A DNA stretch of 8,651 nucleotides from Alphaproteobacteria bacterium (lineage in GTDB: Bacteria; Pseudomonadota; Alphaproteobacteria; UBA8366), in NCBI GenBank assembly GCA_029861675.1, contig JAOTYV010000210.1:1-8651 (forward strand), given 5' to 3'. Both the position numbers and the translations under genes were made by a program. Below the pieces are notes generated by a model. The model had not been told where the DNA came from and made no database searches. It saw nothing but the letters and a program-made list of their open reading frames with translations. Numbering within the stretch: the first letter of the stretch is position 1; each line of letters begins with the position of its first letter. Shown here one piece after another: positions 1 to 6,409 of the stretch.

Positions 1-248
1 TGGAGGTGGTGGTAGAAGACAGCGGACCCGGCATACCGGAAGCCAAAGTGAGCGCTATTTTCGACCGATTCTATACCGAACGCCCCAAGGGCGAGAAATT
101 CGGCAAGCATTCAGGCCTCGGTCTGTCCATTTCGAAACAGATCATCGAAGCCCATGGCGGCACCATCACCGCTGAAAACCGCCATCCCGAAGGGGACCCG
201 AAGACCATCGCCGGCGCCCGGTTCGTGGTGCGCCTGCCGGTCGCCTGA
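1..248 (+). CDS. chvG: ChvG-type sensor histidine kinase, C-terminal end (5' partial)
   Basis: Only the last ~81 residues are present; the reading frame enters the window at base 3 and ends with TGA at 246-248. What remains is the end of a HATPase_c domain: the G1 box (EDSGPGIP, encoded near 15-38) and the G2 box with the typical tail GLGLSISKQIIEAHGG (about 115-168). These residues bind ATP for autophosphorylation of a dimerisation His that lies outside the window. The family assignment is mainly from context. In many alphaproteobacteria the membrane sensor ChvG (ExoS), partner of the regulator ChvI, sits directly upstream of hprK and the PTS genes, as here. ChvG/ChvI responds to acid and envelope stress and controls surface polysaccharide and metabolism. 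That it is a histidine kinase is secure; that it is ChvG is probable. Confidence 0.8.
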   Translation, partial: EVVVEDSGPGIPEAKVSAIFDRFYTERPKGEKFGKHSGLGLSISKQIIEAHGGTITAENRHPEGDPKTIAGARFVVRLPVA

Positions 249-347
249 CGCCTGCACGGCGTGCTGTCGCCACCCTGGGATAAAAGGCCGGTTGCTTGCC
301 CATCCGGCGGATTGACTTCATCTTCAGACGGGCTCAGGCTTCGTGGC

Positions 348-776
348 ATGGAAACTGTCCACGGCACAACCGTTGCGATCGCGGGCGCGGGCGTGTTGCT
401 GCGCGGCGCGTCTGCCAGCGGCAAATCGGATCTCGCCTTGCGCCTGATCGACGATGGCGCCGTGCTTGTCGCGGACGACCGCACCGTGCTGTCGCTGTGT
501 GCCGGCACGGTCGTTGCCTCCGCGCCGCCCGCGATCGCCGGACGGATCGAGGTTCGCGGTCTCGGCATCGTGCCGGTCGCGGCGGTCGATACGGCGCCCT
601 TGCGCCTCGTCGTTGATCTGGTCGCGCCGGAAGGCGCCGAGCGGATGCCGCCGGCGCGCCGCATCGCCCTGATGGGGACCGAGCTGCCGCTGCTGCGTCT
701 TACCGCGTTTCATGCTTCGACGCCCTCGAAAATCCGGCTGGCCCTGCGGCTCGGTGTCGGGGAGATCGCGCGGTGA
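348..776 (+). CDS. hprK: HPr kinase/phosphorylase, short alphaproteobacterial form
   Basis: Predicted cytosolic bifunctional enzyme that phosphorylates, or dephosphorylates by phosphorolysis, Ser46 of HPr. The ATG at 348 gives 142 residues. Visible motifs are the Walker A loop GASASGKS (residues 20-27), VLVADDR (39-45) and the HprK signature EVRGLGI (68-74). Firmicute HprK has about 310 residues and an extra N-terminal domain; this protein is the catalytic core only, as is usual in alphaproteobacteria. An in-frame GTG at 261 would add 29 residues of low-complexity sequence unlike the family, so I prefer 348, although no clear Shine-Dalgarno precedes it. The stop overlaps the rapZ start by 4 bases (GTGA), suggesting coupling. 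Its substrate HPr, with Ser46 intact, is encoded about 1.4 kb downstream. Family assignment is firm; the direction of activity in the cell is not visible from sequence. Confidence 0.93.
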   Translation: METVHGTTVAIAGAGVLLRGASASGKSDLALRLIDDGAVLVADDRTVLSLCAGTVVASAPPAIAGRIEVRGLGIVPVAAVDTAPLRLVVDLVAPEGAERMPPARRIALMGTELPLLRLTAFHASTPSKIRLALRLGVGEIAR

Positions 777-1696
777 CGGCGCTGGACGGGAAAATGCCCG
801 CCGAGAATAGCCTGGTGCTGGTCACCGGCATGTCGGGCGCGGGACGCACGACGGCGCTAAAAAGCCTGGAAGACCTTGGCTACGAGGCGGTGGATAACTT
901 GCCGCTGTCCCTGTTGGGGGGCCTCGTTCGGTCGGGGCCCGAGATCGGCGGCGCCGGTCCGCGGCGGCCGCTCGCCATTGGCGTCGACATTCGCACCCGC
1001 GACTTCGGCGTCGATCCGTTGATCGACGAACTCGACCGCCTGATCGGTGCGGCGGGGCTCGATGTGCGGTCCGTGTTTTTGGATTGCGATGACGAATTCT
1101 TGCTGCGCCGCTACGCCGAGACGCGTCGCCGCCATCCGCTCGACTCCGATCGCCCGGTTCCCGATATGATTCAGATTGAGCGGCGCATGCTGTCGCGGCT
1201 GCGCGGGCGCGCGGACGTGGTGATCGATACCACCGGTATGTCTCCCTGGCATTTGCGGGAACGGTTGCGCGATCAGTTCGTCGGCGACAGCGGCGTCGGC
1301 ATGAGCCTGTTCGTGACGTCGTTCGGGTATCGCTGCGGCGTGCCGCGGGAGGCCGATCTCGTGTTCGATGTCCGCTTCCTCAACAATCCGCACTACGATC
1401 CGGCGTTGCGCAATCTCACCGGCGAGGACCGTCCCGTGCAAGACGCGGTCGCGGCCGACCGGGATTTCGACGGGTTTTTCGACGCGGTTACCGGCCTGCT
1501 TGAGATCCTGTTGCCGCGCTATGCGCAGGAAGGCAAAAGCTACCTTACGATCGCCATTGGATGCACCGGCGGCCGGCATCGCAGCGTCTTTGTTGCGGGG
1601 CGGCTTGCCGAATGGTTGTCGGCGCACGCTTGGCGGGTCGGTGTTTCCCATCGCGATATCGATGGCGGCACCGATAGAATAGTGAGTCCGACATGA
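773..1696 (+). CDS. rapZ: RNase adapter protein RapZ (YvcJ/YhbJ family P-loop ATPase/GTPase)
   Basis: A 307-residue protein, close to the family's usual ~285-300. The N-terminal domain opens with a P-loop GMSGAGRT (residues 19-26) followed by the family block around LEDLGYEAVDNLP, then a GVDIRTRDF segment. The C-terminal domain carries GCTGGRHRSV (263-272), the conserved RapZ motif. In Escherichia coli RapZ binds small RNAs GlmY/GlmZ and RNase E to tune glmS, hence glucosamine-6-phosphate supply; in other bacteria the homologue binds nucleotides and its role is less clear. The invariant Walker A Lys is Arg here. The GTG start at 773 overlaps the hprK stop; an ATG at 794 would give 300 residues and fits the family length slightly better, so the start is open. 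Context with hprK, EIIA and ptsH is typical. Whether it acts on a GlmZ-like RNA here cannot be told. Confidence 0.93.
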   Translation: MTALDGKMPAENSLVLVTGMSGAGRTTALKSLEDLGYEAVDNLPLSLLGGLVRSGPEIGGAGPRRPLAIGVDIRTRDFGVDPLIDELDRLIGAAGLDVRSVFLDCDDEFLLRRYAETRRRHPLDSDRPVPDMIQIERRMLSRLRGRADVVIDTTGMSPWHLRERLRDQFVGDSGVGMSLFVTSFGYRCGVPREADLVFDVRFLNNPHYDPALRNLTGEDRPVQDAVAADRDFDGFFDAVTGLLEILLPRYAQEGKSYLTIAIGCTGGRHRSVFVAGRLAEWLSAHAWRVGVSHRDIDGGTDRIVSPT

Positions 1697-1733
1697 GACA
1701 AGTGCGACAAGGGTCAAGCGCGGAACCTGCGGC

Positions 1734-2165
1734 ATGATCGGCATCGTTCTGGTAACGCATGGCCGCCTGGCGGTGGAATTCCTTTCGGCGCTCGAGCACA
1801 TTGTCGGTCCGCAGCGCAATATCAGGACCGTTTGCATCGGCGCCGACGATGACTTGGAACAGCGGCGGGCGGAAATTCTGGAGTCCATTGACCAGGTCGA
1901 CAACGGCGCCGGCGTGGTGCTGCTCACCGACATGTTCGGCGGCACCCCGTGCAATCTGGCGATCTCGGCGATGGATCAGGCGCAGATAGAGGTGATCGCC
2001 GGGGTAAACCTGCCCATGCTGGTGCGCCTGGCGTCAATTCGAGAACGCACGGCGCTCGCCGACGCGGTGGTCAGTGCCCAGGAAGCGGGGCGAAAATATA
2101 TCAATGTGGCGTCGCGGCTGCTCGCGGAGCAGACCACGCCGGGATCGACGGGGGCGGATGGTTGA
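1734..2165 (+). CDS. PTS EIIA component, mannose (ManX/PTS-EIIA man) family
   Basis: A 143-residue stand-alone EIIA domain. The start MIGIVLVTHG places the phosphorylated His at residue 9, matching His10 of E. coli ManX. The block LLTDMFGGTPCN follows in the expected position. Such a protein takes phosphate from HPr His15 and normally passes it to EIIB. No EIIB, IIC or IID gene is nearby, so here it is more likely a regulatory phospho-relay output, as inferred for the homologues called manX/ptsM beside ptsH in rhizobia and other alphaproteobacteria. The ATG at 1734 lies 37 bases after rapZ and has only a weak purine-rich upstream sequence. The end overlaps ptsH by 8 bases, so the two are probably co-translated. 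Family is secure; the protein target is unknown. Confidence 0.92.
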   Translation: MIGIVLVTHGRLAVEFLSALEHIVGPQRNIRTVCIGADDDLEQRRAEILESIDQVDNGAGVVLLTDMFGGTPCNLAISAMDQAQIEVIAGVNLPMLVRLASIRERTALADAVVSAQEAGRKYINVASRLLAEQTTPGSTGADG

Positions 2166-2424
2166 AGCGGATCTCGAGATTACCAACCGCCGCGGCTTGC
2201 ATGCGCGGGCCGCGGCGAAATTCGCCCAGCTGGCTGGCGCCTTCGACGCCCGGATCACTGTTTCGAAAGACGGCTCCACCGTTCCCGGCGACTCGATCAT
2301 GGGGCTGATGATGCTGTCCGCGGCGACCGGGAGCCGAATCCTGGTGCGGGCGGAAGGCGGCGATGCGCAAGCGGCGCTCGACGCGTTGAAGGCGCTCGTT
2401 GCGGGCGGGTTTAACGAGGATTGA
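2158..2424 (+). CDS. ptsH: Phosphocarrier protein HPr
   Basis: Small cytosolic phosphocarrier of 88 residues, the usual HPr length. The ATG at 2158 lies inside the end of the EIIA gene (8-base overlap). NRRGLHARAAAKF contains the EI-phosphorylated His15. GDSIMGLMML contains Ser46, the HprK target, in the canonical context. With hprK four genes upstream in the same run, HPr here can carry either His-P or Ser-P, so it can link PTS phosphorylation state to metabolism. The partner EIIA is the adjacent gene; EI (PtsI or PtsP) is not in the window. In-frame codons before 2158 belong to the EIIA overlap and give an arginine-rich sequence unlike HPr, so the chosen start is reliable. It could equally be called the NPr-like HPr of an alphaproteobacterial PTS-Ntr. 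Confidence 0.95.
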   Translation: MVEADLEITNRRGLHARAAAKFAQLAGAFDARITVSKDGSTVPGDSIMGLMMLSAATGSRILVRAEGGDAQAALDALKALVAGGFNED

Positions 2425-2462
2425 CTTGGCTGTCGACACACGGGTCGGCGGCGCGGCGTGGC

Positions 2463-2469
2463 AAGGAGG
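2463..2469 (+). promoter_or_regulatory. Strong Shine-Dalgarno of the DUF427 gene
   Basis: AAGGAGG lies 6 bases before the ATG at 2476. It is the closest match to the anti-SD in the window and decides the start: an in-frame GTG at 2458 lies upstream of the SD itself and is therefore unlikely to be used. Confidence 0.75.
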
Positions 2470-2475
2470 CATAGG

Positions 2476-2760
2476 ATGGCTCGGGCGATTTTCAACGGCA
2501 TGGTGATCGCGGAAAGCGACCGGTTCGAGACGGTGGATGGCAATATCTATTTCCCTCCCGAGGCGCTTCGGCGCGAGTACTTCCTGCCGACGGATCACAG
2601 CACGGTTTGCGGATGGAAGGGGACGGCCAATTATTACACCGTGGCGGTGCGCGGCGAGCAGGCGGAAAACGCCGCCTGGACCTACCGGATGCCGAAAGAG
2701 GCAGCGGCCAATATCAAGGATTTCATCGCGTTTTATCCAACTGTCACGGTAGAGCCCTAG
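2476..2760 (+). CDS. DUF427 domain-containing protein
   Basis: A 94-residue soluble protein, starting MARAIFNGMVIAESD. It shows the DUF427 pattern: an N-terminal strand region with a short GNIYFPPEAL stretch, then HSTVCGWKGTANYYTV near the middle, where the Cys-x-Trp-Lys-Gly and following Tyr residues are the family's most conserved positions. It ends with an IKDFIAFYP tail typical of the family. No signal peptide or membrane segment is seen. DUF427 proteins are small single-domain proteins with no established biochemical role, so no function is assigned. The gene sits between ptsH (51 bases before) and the ahcY promoter region, on the same strand, and may be the last gene of the PTS transcript. 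Its own strong SD suggests it is translated well and independently. Confidence 0.85.
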   Translation: MARAIFNGMVIAESDRFETVDGNIYFPPEALRREYFLPTDHSTVCGWKGTANYYTVAVRGEQAENAAWTYRMPKEAAANIKDFIAFYPTVTVEP

Positions 2761-2841
2761 ACCAGGCCTTGGCTTTCGCGCGATCGCACGCGAACGGTGC
2801 CGCCATTGCGCCGCCATGCTCAGTGTTCACCGATTGCGGCC

Positions 2842-2870
2842 TTGTCGCTGACCGGTGGCGCTGTTATACC
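2842..2870 (+). promoter_or_regulatory. Candidate sigma70-type promoter of ahcY
   Basis: TTGTCG (2842-2847), preceded by C as in the alphaproteobacterial CTTG-type -35, is separated by 17 bases from TATACC (2865-2870). Transcription would start near 2877, giving a leader of about 65 bases before the ahcY ATG at 2942. Each hexamer matches 4 of 6 consensus bases, and spacing and position are ideal. Prediction only. Confidence 0.5.
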
Positions 2871-2883
2871 CCGATCGCCGAAA

Positions 2884-2916
2884 GGTCCTGAAAACCGGCC
2901 AGCGCCGCGCCGGACC
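2884..2916 (+). other. Possible hairpins in the ahcY leader
   Basis: Two 5-bp stems can form: GGTCC (2884-2888) with GGACC (2912-2916), and CCGGC (2895-2899) with GCCGG (2909-2913). They share bases 2912-2913, so both cannot form in full. They lie between the predicted transcription start and the ahcY Shine-Dalgarno at 2929. Whether they regulate anything is unknown; chance structure is common at this GC content. Confidence 0.3.
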
Positions 2917-2928
2917 AGCTTGATTCCC

Positions 2929-2933
2929 GAGGA
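2929..2933 (+). promoter_or_regulatory. ahcY ribosome binding site
   Basis: GAGGA lies 8 bases before the ATG at 2942 and supports that start codon. Confidence 0.6.
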
Positions 2934-2941
2934 AAACACAC

Positions 2942-4237
2942 ATGACCGCCGCAGAAGATTTCAAGGTTGCCGATTCCAGTCTGGCCGAATGGGGCCGCAA
3001 GGAAATTGCCATCGCCGAGACCGAAATGCCGGGACTGATGGCGCTACGCGATGAGTTCGGCGCCGAACGGCCGCTGAGCGGCGCGCGCATCGCCGGCTGT
3101 CTGCACATGACCATTCAGACCGCAGTGCTGATTGAAACCCTGACGGCGCTCGGCGCCGAGGTGCGCTGGTCTTCGTGCAATATCTTCTCGACGCAGGATC
3201 AGGCGGCGGCGGCGATCGCGGCGACCGGGGTTCCGGTCTTTGCCTGGAAAGGCATGAGCGAGGACGAATTCTGGTGGGCCATCGATCAGACGATCGAAGG
3301 GCCGGACGGCTGGCGTCCCAATATACTGCTCGATGACGGCGGCGATCTGACCAAGGTCATGCACGAAAAATTCGCGCCGTTGATGAAGGATGTGCGCGGC
3401 CTGTCGGAAGAAACGACAACTGGCGTTCACCGGCTTTACGAAATGGAGCGGGACGGGACGCTCGCGGTGCCGGCGATCAACGTGAACGACTCGGTGACGA
3501 AATCGAAATTCGACAATTTGTACGGCTGCCGGGAAAGCCTTGTCGATGGCATCAAGCGCGCGACCGACGTCATGATCGCGGGCAAGATCGCGGTCGTTTG
3601 CGGCTATGGCGATGTTGGCAAGGGGTCGGCGGCCTCGCTGCGGGGCCTGGGCGCCCGCGTGCTGATCACCGAGATCGATCCGATCTGCGCCTTGCAGGCG
3701 GCCATGGAAGGCTACGAAGTGGTGACCATGGAGGACGCCGCGGCGCTGGGCGATATCTTCGTGACGACGACGGGCAATGTCGACGTGATCACCATCGATC
3801 ACATGCGGCAAATGAAGGACCGGGCGATCGTCAGCAATATCGGCCATTTCGACTCCGAGATTCAGATCGAGGCCCTGCGCAACCATCCATGGCACAACGT
3901 CAAGCCGCAGGTCGACGAGGTTGAATTTCCCGACGGCAAGCGGCTTATCGTTCTGGCCGAAGGGCGGCTGGTGAATCTCGGCTGTGGCACCGGCCACCCG
4001 AGTTTCGTGATGTCCGCGTCCTTCACCAATCAGGTGCTGGCCCAGATCGAATTGTGGGGCAACTCGGATAATTACGAGAAAAAGGTCTATGTCCTGCCCA
4101 AGCATCTCGACGAAAAAGTCGCGGCGCTGCACCTCGAAAAGCTGGGCGTCAAGCTGACCACCCTGACCAAGGGCCAGGCCGAGTATCTCGGTCTGTCTCA
4201 GGCGGGTCCCTTCAAGCCGGACTACTACCGCTACTGA
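2942..4237 (+). CDS. ahcY: S-adenosyl-L-homocysteine hydrolase (adenosylhomocysteinase)
   Basis: Cytosolic NAD-dependent enzyme that reversibly splits S-adenosylhomocysteine into homocysteine and adenosine, removing the product inhibitor of methyltransferases. The 431-residue protein shows the whole family pattern: AGCLHMT with the active-site His55, [11 protein letters not shown] (76-86), the catalytic Asp in LLDDGGD (129-135), the Glu in SEETTTGVH (155-163), the Lys/Asp/Asn group in [13 protein letters not shown] (184-196), the NAD-binding GYGDVGKG (221-228), and the C-terminal KPDYYRY that reaches across the tetramer for the cofactor. It lacks the ~35-40 residue insertion found between DDGGD and EETTTG in the ~465-495 residue forms of many bacteria, so it matches the length of the human enzyme. 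It has its own predicted promoter and SD. Only 30 bases without a terminator separate it from the DivL-like gene, so read-through is possible. Confidence 0.98.
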   Translation: MTAAEDFKVADSSLAEWGRKEIAIAETEMPGLMALRDEFGAERPLSGARIAGCLHMTIQTAVLIETLTALGAEVRWSSCNIFSTQDQAAAAIAATGVPVFAWKGMSEDEFWWAIDQTIEGPDGWRPNILLDDGGDLTKVMHEKFAPLMKDVRGLSEETTTGVHRLYEMERDGTLAVPAINVNDSVTKSKFDNLYGCRESLVDGIKRATDVMIAGKIAVVCGYGDVGKGSAASLRGLGARVLITEIDPICALQAAMEGYEVVTMEDAAALGDIFVTTTGNVDVITIDHMRQMKDRAIVSNIGHFDSEIQIEALRNHPWHNVKPQVDEVEFPDGKRLIVLAEGRLVNLGCGTGHPSFVMSASFTNQVLAQIELWGNSDNYEKKVYVLPKHLDEKVAALHLEKLGVKLTTLTKGQAEYLGLSQAGPFKPDYYRY

Positions 4238-4267
4238 CGCATTCCTTGGTTTGCGGGCTAGTTACGC

Positions 4268-6358
4268 TTGTGGCTCAAGGACGTGCTGCCTAGACTGCGC
4301 CGCGTGACTCGAGCGCCAATCGCACTCATGGCCACCTTTGTCTGGATAGGCCCAATCGCGATCCGCCCCGGCCTTGCGGCGGACACCGGCATGGCCGCGC
4401 CGCTGGGGGCGCTGGGCGTGGTCGTATCGGGACTGCTATTGGCGCTCTATCTGTTCTGGCGCCGCCTCAGGGCGGCGAAGGCGCGGCTCGCGGCGATGGA
4501 GCGGCGGACCGGCAAACTCACCGACGAGCTCGACCGGCAGCGCTCCGCCATGGCGCATCTGCAGTCGGTGCTCGACACACTGCCTTTTCCTGTGTGGTGG
4601 CGCCGGCCGGACCTGTCGATCGAGGGGCGCAACCGGGCCGCCGCGGCGCTCGTCGATCCGCCGCCGTTGATCGAGCCGCGGCTCGCCGCACGGGCGACCA
4701 AGGCCGCTGCCGCGCAATCGGAAAGCCGGCATTTCATCGTCGATGGCGAACGGCGGCTGCTGGAGTTGACCGAAACCGTTATCGAGCAGGGCGGCGACGA
4801 GACCGTCGGTCATGCCGTCGACGTGACGACGCTGGAGCGGGTGCAAACCGACCTTGCGGAGCATGTGGCGGCCCATGACGAGGTCCTCGAGCGTTTGGCC
4901 GCGGCGATCGCGGTATTCGGTCCCGATCGCCGGCTCAAGTTCTTCAATACGGCGTTTACCAGGCTCTGGCGTATCGATGCGGCGCATATACGGGACGAAC
5001 CGACCTATAGCGAGCTTTTGGATATCCTGCGCGAATTGCGCCGCTTGCCCGAGATCGTCGATTTCCCGATGTACAAACAGGAGCAGGACGCGCTTTTCAC
5101 GTTGTTGATCGACCCGGCGGAATCGATGATGCATCTGCCGGATAACCGGACACTCCGGCTCGTCACCGCGCCGCATCCCTTCGGCGGGTTGCTGTTCGTA
5201 TACGAGGATGTAACCGACCGTTTGGCGCTCGAACGGTCGTACAACACCTTGATCGCGGTGCAGCGGGAGACGCTGAACAATTTCCACGAGGCGGTGGCGG
5301 TATACGGCGCCGATGGCCGTTTGCGCCTCTGGAACCCGGCGTTGGTCAAGCATTGGCGGTTCAACGAGTTCGATCTGCAGGGCGAACCGAGGATCGGCGA
5401 ATTGCTCGACAAGGTGCGCCATTATTTCAAGCCCAATGCGGATTGGATGAAATTGCGCGAAAAACTCGTTCTCCAGGTGACCGAGCCGAAGCCGCTCAGC
5501 GGCCGTTTGGAACGCACCAACGGCACGACGCTGCAATACACCATCGTGCCCCTGCCCGACGGCGGCTGCCTGGTGACCTATCTGGATGTCACCGACAGCA
5601 TCCGCGTCCAGCGGGTCCTCGAGGACCGGTACGCCGCCCTCGAACAGGCCGACAAATTGAAAACCGAATTCATTGCGCGCATGAGCTACGAATTGCGAAC
5701 GCCGCTCAACTCGATCCAGGGCTTTACCGAGTTGCTGCTGCGTGACGAGGCCGTCGATGGGCTGTCCGGCCGCCAGCAGGAATATCTCGACGATATCGGT
5801 ACCGCCACCGGTCAGCTTCTCGGCATGATCAACAATGTGCTCGACTATGCGGCGATTCAGGCCGGCTATTTGGAAATCAAGCGTCAGCCGACCGACCTCG
5901 AACCGCTGCTGCGCGACGAGGTCGAACGGGCGCAGCCGGCAATTGACGCGCGCGGACTTTCACTGAGCCTGGACTGCGCGGCCGACATCGGTCCCGTTGT
6001 GCTCGATCCCAGCCGGTTTCGTCAGGTGCTGCGAAACCTGTTGTCGAACGCCATGAAATTCACGCCGGCCGGCGGCGCGGTCACGGTCTCCGCCCGGCGC
6101 GACGATGGCGAAATGGTTCTGTCGATTTCCGATACGGGCGTCGGTTTCGACAATACCAGCGGGGACCGCCTGCTAGAACGGTTCGAAGTGGGCGACGGCC
6201 AGGTTCGTGGCTCCGGCGTAGGCCTCGGCCTGGCGCTTGTCCGCAGCCTGATCGAGCTGCATGGCGGTCAGGTCGCCTTGTCCTCGAAGGCCGGTGAAGG
6301 GACCGTTGCCACCTGCCGGATTCCGATCGGTCAGCCTGACCGGCGGTTAGCGGTGTAA
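4268..6358 (+). CDS. divL: DivL-like PAS-domain histidine kinase homologue with Tyr in place of the phospho-acceptor His
   Basis: A 696-residue membrane-anchored sensor. From a TTG start it has a hydrophobic, signal-like segment (about 17-37), a transmembrane helix (about 45-64), a charged coiled-coil linker (66-102), three PAS-like domains (about 98-190, 203-320, 334-445), a HisKA dimerisation helix (464-530) and HATPase_c (about 550-690). The H-box reads MSYELRTPLN: Tyr474 (TAC at 5687-5689) replaces the His. The ATP site looks intact: N box with Asn590 and Asn594, G1 DTGVGF at 622, G2 GVGLGL at 650-655. In Caulobacter the Tyr-bearing DivL does not act as an ordinary kinase; it binds CckA and phosphorylated DivK and so controls CtrA. 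A similar job is inferred here. The neighbours ahcY and tsaE-amgK-murU-addB match divL loci as I recall them in other alphaproteobacteria. The start is uncertain: GTG 4304 and ATG 4328 are alternatives, and none has a clear SD. Confidence 0.88.
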   Translation: MWLKDVLPRLRRVTRAPIALMATFVWIGPIAIRPGLAADTGMAAPLGALGVVVSGLLLALYLFWRRLRAAKARLAAMERRTGKLTDELDRQRSAMAHLQSVLDTLPFPVWWRRPDLSIEGRNRAAAALVDPPPLIEPRLAARATKAAAAQSESRHFIVDGERRLLELTETVIEQGGDETVGHAVDVTTLERVQTDLAEHVAAHDEVLERLAAAIAVFGPDRRLKFFNTAFTRLWRIDAAHIRDEPTYSELLDILRELRRLPEIVDFPMYKQEQDALFTLLIDPAESMMHLPDNRTLRLVTAPHPFGGLLFVYEDVTDRLALERSYNTLIAVQRETLNNFHEAVAVYGADGRLRLWNPALVKHWRFNEFDLQGEPRIGELLDKVRHYFKPNADWMKLREKLVLQVTEPKPLSGRLERTNGTTLQYTIVPLPDGGCLVTYLDVTDSIRVQRVLEDRYAALEQADKLKTEFIARMSYELRTPLNSIQGFTELLLRDEAVDGLSGRQQEYLDDIGTATGQLLGMINNVLDYAAIQAGYLEIKRQPTDLEPLLRDEVERAQPAIDARGLSLSLDCAADIGPVVLDPSRFRQVLRNLLSNAMKFTPAGGAVTVSARRDDGEMVLSISDTGVGFDNTSGDRLLERFEVGDGQVRGSGVGLGLALVRSLIELHGGQVALSSKAGEGTVATCRIPIGQPDRRLAV

Positions 6359-6372
6359 ATCAGATAGATGCT

Positions 6373-6401
6373 TTCAACCGCACGAGTCCGGATGGTAAAA
6401 T
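6373..6401 (+). promoter_or_regulatory. Weak candidate promoter before tsaE
   Basis: TAAAAT (6396-6401, 5 of 6 to the -10 consensus) lies 17 bases after TTCAAC (6373-6378, 3 of 6 to the -35 consensus), in a short AT-richer patch after the divL stop. A start near 6408 would make tsaE from ATG 6410 nearly leaderless. Speculative. Confidence 0.2.
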
Positions 6402-6409
6402 CATCCTCC

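Larger units (their letters stand above)
2761..2941 (+). other. Intergenic region upstream of ahcY (promoter and leader)
   Basis: This 181-base gap is the longest non-coding stretch in the window. Its first ~80 bases hold no convincing terminator; a 5-bp hairpin TCGCG/CGCGA (2776-2780 with 2789-2793) has no following T-run. A sigma70-like promoter is centred near 2856, followed by a leader of about 65 bases with two small overlapping hairpins. I see no match to the SAH riboswitch core and no small ORF worth calling. Confidence 0.7.

Noticed and set aside
312..340. TTGACT (312-317) as a -35 element for hprK
   Set aside because: No acceptable -10 at 16-18 bases, and a start there would fall at or inside the hprK start codon.
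261..347. Upstream GTG start for hprK
   Set aside because: The added 29 residues do not look like HprK, while the ATG at 348 gives the usual short-form N-terminus.
857..1954. Long minus-strand open frame (365 codons) opposite rapZ and EIIA
   Set aside because: Rich in Arg, His, Pro and Ala with no recognisable motif; it is the antisense shadow of strongly supported GC-rich genes.
2421..2450. TTGACT at the ptsH stop as promoter for the DUF427 gene
   Set aside because: The expected -10 position is GC-rich with no TATAAT-like sequence.
2776..2793. Terminator after the DUF427 gene
   Set aside because: Only a 5-bp stem with no T-run follows, so there is no support for intrinsic termination.
2871..2941. 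SAH riboswitch before ahcY
   Set aside because: I looked for the conserved SAH riboswitch core and pseudoknot arms; only a GAGG that is the SD itself is present.
3044..4132. Minus-strand open frame (362 codons) opposite ahcY
   Set aside because: AHCY is identified by sequence across its full length; the antisense frame has no family features and arises from third-position GC bias.
4436..5536. Minus-strand open frame (366 codons) opposite the DivL-like gene
   Set aside because: Composition is Arg/Gln/His-rich without motifs; the + strand PAS/HisKA protein explains this DNA.
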